This document shows positions 5,486 to 8,551 of a stretch of DNA of 8,551 bases, one piece after another. How positions within the stretch are numbered: the stretch's first letter is position 1; the number at the start of each line of letters is the position of its first letter. The DNA comes from an uncultured Faecalibacterium sp. GTDB taxonomy: Bacteria > Bacillota > Clostridia > Oscillospirales > Ruminococcaceae. The notes under the pieces are model-generated. The model was not told where the DNA came from. It saw only the letters and a program-made list of their open reading frames with translations, and did no database searches. The stretch covers positions 1 through 8,551 of the forward strand of contig CAMFSB010000057.1 in NCBI GenBank assembly GCA_945982465.1, read 5' to 3'. The position numbers and the translations under genes are program-made.

Positions 5486-6280
5486 TTAGAATTGCAGGCC
5501 CCACTTGGCAAAATAGCGGGCCATGCTTTTCATCTGCAGCACAAACGGCCGCAGGCTGGAATGCGGCGCGCGGTGCCAGGCGTGCACTGCCGTAAACTGC
5601 GGCCAAAGCTGCACGCGCCCTTTTTGCAGGGCTTTCTGGGTCAGGTCCGCGTCCTCCACATACATGAAGTACCCCTCGTCGAACCCGCCGATCGCGCGGA
5701 AAACCTCCGTGCGCAGCATGCTGAAGCTGCCGGTGCAGAACTCGATGTCAGTGGGAACGGAGAGATCCTGCCCTGCCATCACATAGCGGTCGTTGAACGG
5801 TTTGATGCACTTCAAAAAGGGCAGCTGCCGGTACACCAGCGCCAGCAGGCTGCATTTGCGCAGCGGCAGCTCCTGCACGCGGCCGTCCGGATAGCGCAGC
5901 CCGGGCCGGGCCATCACCACCTCCGGGTGTTCCTGCGCGTAATCCGCCATCCCGCTGAGCACGTCGCTTTCCAGCAGGATATCCGGGTTGAGGATAAAGT
6001 GATACTGGCTTTCCAGCAGGGGCAGCACCATGTTGTGCCCCGTGCCAAAGCCGCCGTTGGTCTGGCGGCAAAGCAGCCGCACCGCCTGGCCCTGCCCTGC
6101 GGGCAGCGCCCCCGCGTCCAGCGCCTGCTGCAGCTGCGCCGCCGAGCCGTCCGGGCTGGCGTTATCCACCAGATACAGCGTCAACGGATATTTCTGCGTA
6201 TGCTGCAGCACCGAAGCCGCCGCCTTCAGCGCTTCGTCACAGCCGTTATAAACCACAATACAGGCCGAAAGTGTAAGCAT
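5486..6280 (-). CDS. Family 2 glycosyltransferase, rhamnosyltransferase-like (COG1216 type)
   Basis: This predicted cytoplasmic-face, GT-A-fold glycosyltransferase transfers a sugar from a nucleotide donor to a glycan or lipid-linked acceptor. In 264 residues it shows the N-terminal donor-binding strand (SACIVVYNG, 5-13), VDNASPDGS (38-46), NGGFGTGHN (75-83), the NPD metal/donor motif (98-100, in place of a classical DxD), TGSFSMLR (183-190), the FDEGYFMYVEDADL block (200-213, with probable catalytic Glu209/Asp210) and a late His-x-x-His (233/236). The NGGFG, NPD and GYFMYVEDxDL pattern is typical of the WbbL/rhamnosyltransferase group, and the adjacent rfbA-rfbD-rfbB genes make dTDP-rhamnose the likely donor; that is inference. 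No membrane segment is evident. The start ATG 6278-6280 has GGAGG only 4 nt upstream. A near-consensus promoter ~30 bp upstream makes it the first gene of the rfb transcription unit. Confidence 0.85.
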   Translation of the reverse strand: MLTLSACIVVYNGCDEALKAAASVLQHTQKYPLTLYLVDNASPDGSAAQLQQALDAGALPAGQGQAVRLLCRQTNGGFGTGHNMVLPLLESQYHFILNPDILLESDVLSGMADYAQEHPEVVMARPGLRYPDGRVQELPLRKCSLLALVYRQLPFLKCIKPFNDRYVMAGQDLSVPTDIEFCTGSFSMLRTEVFRAIGGFDEGYFMYVEDADLTQKALQKGRVQLWPQFTAVHAWHRAPHSSLRPFVLQMKSMARYFAKWGLQF

Positions 6281-6310
6281 ACTGCCTCCGCTGACATAAT
6301 TTTACACTTT

Positions 6311-6339
6311 ATTATACTCTATTTTCCATGCAAAATCAA
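6311..6339 (-). promoter_or_regulatory. Sigma-A-type promoter of the glycosyltransferase-rfb operon
   Basis: On the - strand TTGATT (6339-6334) and a perfect TATAAT (6316-6311) are separated by 17 bp in a locally AT-rich island within GC-rich DNA. The predicted start near 6304 gives a leader of about 24 nt ending in the GGAGG site. The upstream pgm terminator ends 30 bp before the -35, so this promoter should drive glycosyltransferase, rfbA, rfbD and rfbB independently of pgm. Confidence 0.8.
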
Positions 6340-6368
6340 TCGCTGTGGCCCGGCGCGCCGCCGGCCGT

Positions 6369-6420
6369 AAAAAACCCGCACACCGGGCAAAAGCGTCTGC
6401 CGCTTTGCTCTGTGTGCGGG
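6369..6420 (-). terminator. Rho-independent terminator of pgm
   Basis: On the - strand CCCGCACA (6420-6413) pairs with TGTGCGGG (6382-6375), and an inner helix pairs 6408-6401 with 6395-6387 (one bulge) around a short loop. Six Ts (6374-6369) follow. It starts 50 nt after the pgm stop codon. It separates pgm from the glycosyltransferase operon. Confidence 0.88.
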
Positions 6421-6470
6421 CCGTATCGCCGCATGGTTGTGCCGGGCAGCTTTCTGCCCTGTAAAGCGCT

Positions 6471-8153
6471 TTACGCCAGAATGGGCTTGAGCGCGGCGGC
6501 CAGCGCATCCTTCTGCGCCTGGGCCTCAGCCAGGTCCTTACCCAGCGTGGTGAAGTAGGTCTTGATCTTGGGCTCGGTGCCGGAGGGGCGCACCACCACG
6601 GTGGCGCCGCCCGCCAGGCTGTAAATCAGCACGTTGGCGGCAGGCAGGCCGGTCTCTTCTGGCTTTTTGTAGTCGGTCACCTTTTCCACAGCGTAGCCCG
6701 CGAACTCCTTGGGCGGGTTGGCGCGCAGGCTTTCCATGATGGAATTCATCTTGTACATGCCCGACAGGCCCGGGAACTCAAAGCTGTCCACCTTGTTCAG
6801 GTAACGGCCGTACTGGGCGTAGATCTCTTCCAGGCGCTCCTTGATGGAGGAGCCTACGCTGCGGTAGTAAGCGGCCATCTCGCAGATCAGCATGGAGCCG
6901 ATGATGGCGTCCTTATCGCGCACATACGGGCCGGCCAGATAGCCGTAGCTTTCCTCAAAGCCGAAGATGAAGCGGTCTACCTCGCCCGCGGCCTCCAGGT
7001 TGGCGATCTGGTCGCCGATCCACTTAAAGCCGGTCAGCACGCTGCGCAGCTCCACGCCGTAGTGCTTGGCCACTGCGTCGGCCAGCGGGGTGGACACGAT
7101 GGATTTGACCGCCACAGGGTTCTTCGGCATGGTGCCCTTCTCAATGCGGCCTGCGCAGATGTAATCCAGCAGCAGAACACCCATCTCGTTGCCGGACACC
7201 AGCTCGTAGCTGCCGGGCTTGCACTTGACGGCAATGCCCACGCGGTCGGCGTCGGGGTCGGTGGCCAGCATCAGGTCGGCGCCGCTCTTTTTGGCCAGCT
7301 CCAGGCCCAGCCGCAGCGCCTCGAAGATCTCGGGGTTGGGGTACGGGCAGGTGGGGAAGTTGCCGTCCGGGTACTGCTGCTCGGGCACGATGGTGATATC
7401 GGTGATGCCGATGTCATTCAGCACATGGGTCACCGGCACCAGACCGGAGCCGTTCAGCGGGCTGTAAACCAGCTTGAGCCCAGCGGTGGCGCAGATGCCC
7501 GGGCGCACGCTGCGGGCTTCGATGGCTTCGTACAGAGCCTGCTTGCAGTCGTCGCCCACAAACTCGATCAGGCCGGCCTTGACGCCCTCGTCAAAGGGCA
7601 GCACCTTGGCGCCGGTGAGAACATCGGTCTTTTGGATCTCGGCGTATACGATGTCGGCGGCCTCGTCGGTCATCTGGCAGCCGTCCGGGCCGTAGGCCTT
7701 GTAGCCGTTATATTTGGCGGGGTTGTGGCTGGCCGTGACCATGATGCCGGCGTTGCAGCCGTAATAGCGGGTGGCAAAGCTCAGTGCGGGCACGGGCATC
7801 AGCGCGTCGTAAATGCGCACCTTGACGCCGTTGGCCGCCAGCACTTCGGCCGCCGCCTTGGCAAACACGTCGCTTTTGATGCGGCTGTCGTAGCTGATCG
7901 CCACAGTCTGGCTGCCGCCCTGGGTCTTGACCCAGTTGGCCAGGCCCTGCGTTGCCTGCCGCACCACGTACACGTTCATCCGGTTGGTGCCGGCGCCCAG
8001 CACGCCGCGCAGGCCGGCCGTGCCGAACTTCAGCGCCACGGCAAAGCGGTCCTTGATCTCGTCCTCCTTGCCTTCGATGGCCTGCAGCTCCGGCTTCAGG
8101 TCGGGGTCATCCAGATCAGCGGCCAGCCAGCGTTTGTAATCGTCCATATACAT
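6471..8153 (-). CDS. pgm: Phosphoglucomutase / phosphomannomutase family (alpha-D-phosphohexomutase)
   Basis: The enzyme interconverts glucose-6-phosphate and glucose-1-phosphate (possibly mannose phosphates too), feeding RfbA and UDP-glucose synthesis. The 560-residue, four-domain form is typical of Firmicutes PGM/PMM (PgcA-like). Motifs occur in the expected order: FGTAGLRG (43-50), the phosphoserine loop TASHNP (140-145, Ser142), the metal site DPDADR (299-304), the sugar-specificity loop GFEESYGY (398-405) and the phosphate-binding RPSGTEPKIKTYF (522-534). ATG 8151-8153 is chosen because AGGTG lies 6 nt upstream; a GTG at 8160-8162 (three residues longer) sits only 3 nt from AAGGA, and an ATG at 8145-8147 would remove two residues. 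It has its own promoter and strong terminator, so it is probably monocistronic although it lies directly before the glycan operon. Confidence 0.96.
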   Translation of the reverse strand: MYMDDYKRWLAADLDDPDLKPELQAIEGKEDEIKDRFAVALKFGTAGLRGVLGAGTNRMNVYVVRQATQGLANWVKTQGGSQTVAISYDSRIKSDVFAKAAAEVLAANGVKVRIYDALMPVPALSFATRYYGCNAGIMVTASHNPAKYNGYKAYGPDGCQMTDEAADIVYAEIQKTDVLTGAKVLPFDEGVKAGLIEFVGDDCKQALYEAIEARSVRPGICATAGLKLVYSPLNGSGLVPVTHVLNDIGITDITIVPEQQYPDGNFPTCPYPNPEIFEALRLGLELAKKSGADLMLATDPDADRVGIAVKCKPGSYELVSGNEMGVLLLDYICAGRIEKGTMPKNPVAVKSIVSTPLADAVAKHYGVELRSVLTGFKWIGDQIANLEAAGEVDRFIFGFEESYGYLAGPYVRDKDAIIGSMLICEMAAYYRSVGSSIKERLEEIYAQYGRYLNKVDSFEFPGLSGMYKMNSIMESLRANPPKEFAGYAVEKVTDYKKPEETGLPAANVLIYSLAGGATVVVRPSGTEPKIKTYFTTLGKDLAEAQAQKDALAAALKPILA

Positions 8154-8191
8154 AGTACACACCTATCCTTTATAAATTTTACCCAAAATCA

Positions 8192-8202
8192 GTCACAATG
8201 AC
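8192..8202. promoter_or_regulatory. Short dyad at the start of the pgm leader, possible operator
   Basis: GTCA and TGAC flank three central bases (GTCATTGTGAC on the - strand), about 5-15 nt after the predicted pgm transcription start. The position would suit a repressor site, but four-base arms are expected often by chance and no known regulator can be assigned. Confidence 0.2.
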
Positions 8203-8213
8203 CTGTTACATCT

Positions 8214-8242
8214 ATAATAAAACCCTGCGCTGCCGCTGTCAA
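8214..8242 (-). promoter_or_regulatory. Sigma-A-type promoter of pgm
   Basis: On the - strand a perfect TTGACA (8242-8237) and TATTAT (8219-8214, 5 of 6) are 17 bp apart. The predicted transcription start near 8207 gives a ~54-nt leader to the ATG at 8153. The leader carries the short dyad GTCATTGTGAC (8202-8192) near its beginning. Confidence 0.82.
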
Positions 8243-8249
8243 CTCTGTA

Positions 8250-8278
8250 TTGTGCAACAAGTTTTTAGCTGGTATACT
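8250..8278 (+). promoter_or_regulatory. Promoter of the yifB/comM gene
   Basis: TTGTGC (8250-8255) and TATACT (8273-8278) are 17 bp apart, with TGG just before the -10, giving an extended -10 (TGN) that can compensate for the weak -35. The predicted start near 8285 lies ~24 nt before the ATG. The -35 is only 7 bp from the -35 of the divergent pgm promoter. Confidence 0.65.
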
Positions 8279-8308
8279 GTATAAAAAGACCAACCGGAGG
8301 GGATTGGA

Positions 8309-8551
8309 ATGTATGCCGAATTAAAAAGCTTTGGCGTGCGCGGGCTGGCGGGTTTTTCCGTTACGGTCGAGGCTGATATTTCCGGCGGGCTGCCCAGCCT
8401 TTCCATCGTGGGGCTGCCCGATTCCTCCGTGAAGGAAAGCGGCGACCGGGTGCGCGCCGCCTTGAAGAATCTGGGCTACAAATGGCCCGAAAGCCGCATC
8501 ACAGTCAATCTGGCGCCCGGCGATGTGCGCAAAACCGGGCCGGTATACGAT
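8309..8551 (+). CDS. YifB/ComM-family Mg-chelatase-like AAA+ ATPase, N-terminal part (3' end outside the window)
   Basis: Eighty-one residues are visible and no stop is reached. The start MYAELKSFGVRGLAGFSVTV, then VEADISGGLPSLSIVGLP (20-37), DSSVKESGDRVRAALKN (38-54) and RITVNLAPGDVRKTGPVYD (63-81), match the conserved N-terminal ribosomal-S5-like fold of this family. The Walker A and B motifs lie beyond the window. ComM in naturally transformable Gram-negative bacteria is a hexameric helicase promoting branch migration during DNA uptake; the role of Firmicutes homologues is less clear, so I give no gene symbol. The start is supported by GGAGGGG (8296-8302) six bases before the ATG. It is transcribed divergently from pgm with its own promoter and has no evident link to the glycan genes. 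Confidence 0.93.
   Translation, partial: MYAELKSFGVRGLAGFSVTVEADISGGLPSLSIVGLPDSSVKESGDRVRAALKNLGYKWPESRITVNLAPGDVRKTGPVYD

Noticed and set aside
7062..8201. A 379-codon + strand frame antisense to pgm.
   Set aside because: It is a shadow of pgm with low-complexity Gly/Val/His-rich translation and no initiation signal.
1..8551. tRNA, rRNA, insertion sequence, phage or defence genes.
   Set aside because: I read both strands and found no tRNA-like cloverleaf, transposase, integrase or recognised defence protein.

Overview
The window is a GC-rich bacterial chromosome segment. Strong AGGAG-type ribosome binding sites, sigma-A-like promoters and hairpin-plus-T-run terminators suggest a Gram-positive Clostridia member. 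The protein sequences and GC content recall Oscillospiraceae/Ruminococcaceae gut bacteria (Faecalibacterium, Gemmiger or Subdoligranulum type). That placement is inferred from reading and was not tested by a search.

Layout from left to right. Positions 2-793 (+) hold the 3' part of a gene for a surface-type protein: at least 31 uninterrupted Pro-Thr-Ala-x tetrapeptides, a Pro-rich spacer, a hydrophobic segment and a basic tail. A clear terminator follows at 847-890. A 423-bp intergenic region between convergent genes (794-1216) also contains a 17-bp direct repeat, a second strong hairpin and a longer folded element. From 1217 to 8153 all genes lie on the - strand. In transcription order they are phosphoglucomutase (pgm), a family 2 glycosyltransferase, rfbA, rfbD, rfbB and glf. 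At 8309 the + strand gene of a YifB/ComM-type Mg-chelatase-like ATPase begins and runs off the window.

The - strand block is a nucleotide-sugar and glycan cassette. Pgm makes glucose-1-phosphate, RfbA activates it to dTDP-glucose, RfbB dehydrates it, and RfbD performs the final reduction toward dTDP-L-rhamnose. The glycosyltransferase resembles the rhamnosyltransferase (WbbL-like) group. Glf converts UDP-galactopyranose to UDP-galactofuranose. The 3,5-epimerase RfbC, normally needed between RfbB and RfbD, is not in the window. The likely product is a rhamnose- and galactofuranose-containing surface glycan, but no polymerase, flippase or ligase is present.

Transcription signals divide the block. 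pgm has its own promoter (8214-8242) and a strong terminator (6369-6420). The glycosyltransferase has a near-consensus promoter (6311-6339). rfbA, rfbD and rfbB follow with short gaps, and a possible internal promoter precedes rfbA. A terminator between rfbB and glf (2368-2398) suggests that glf is expressed by partial read-through. The pgm and yifB/comM promoters are back to back, with their -35 boxes 7 bp apart.

I see no convincing novel defence, mobile or CRISPR system. The most unusual items are the Pro-Thr-Ala repeat protein, the absent rfbC, and the folded elements in the 794-1216 intergenic region.
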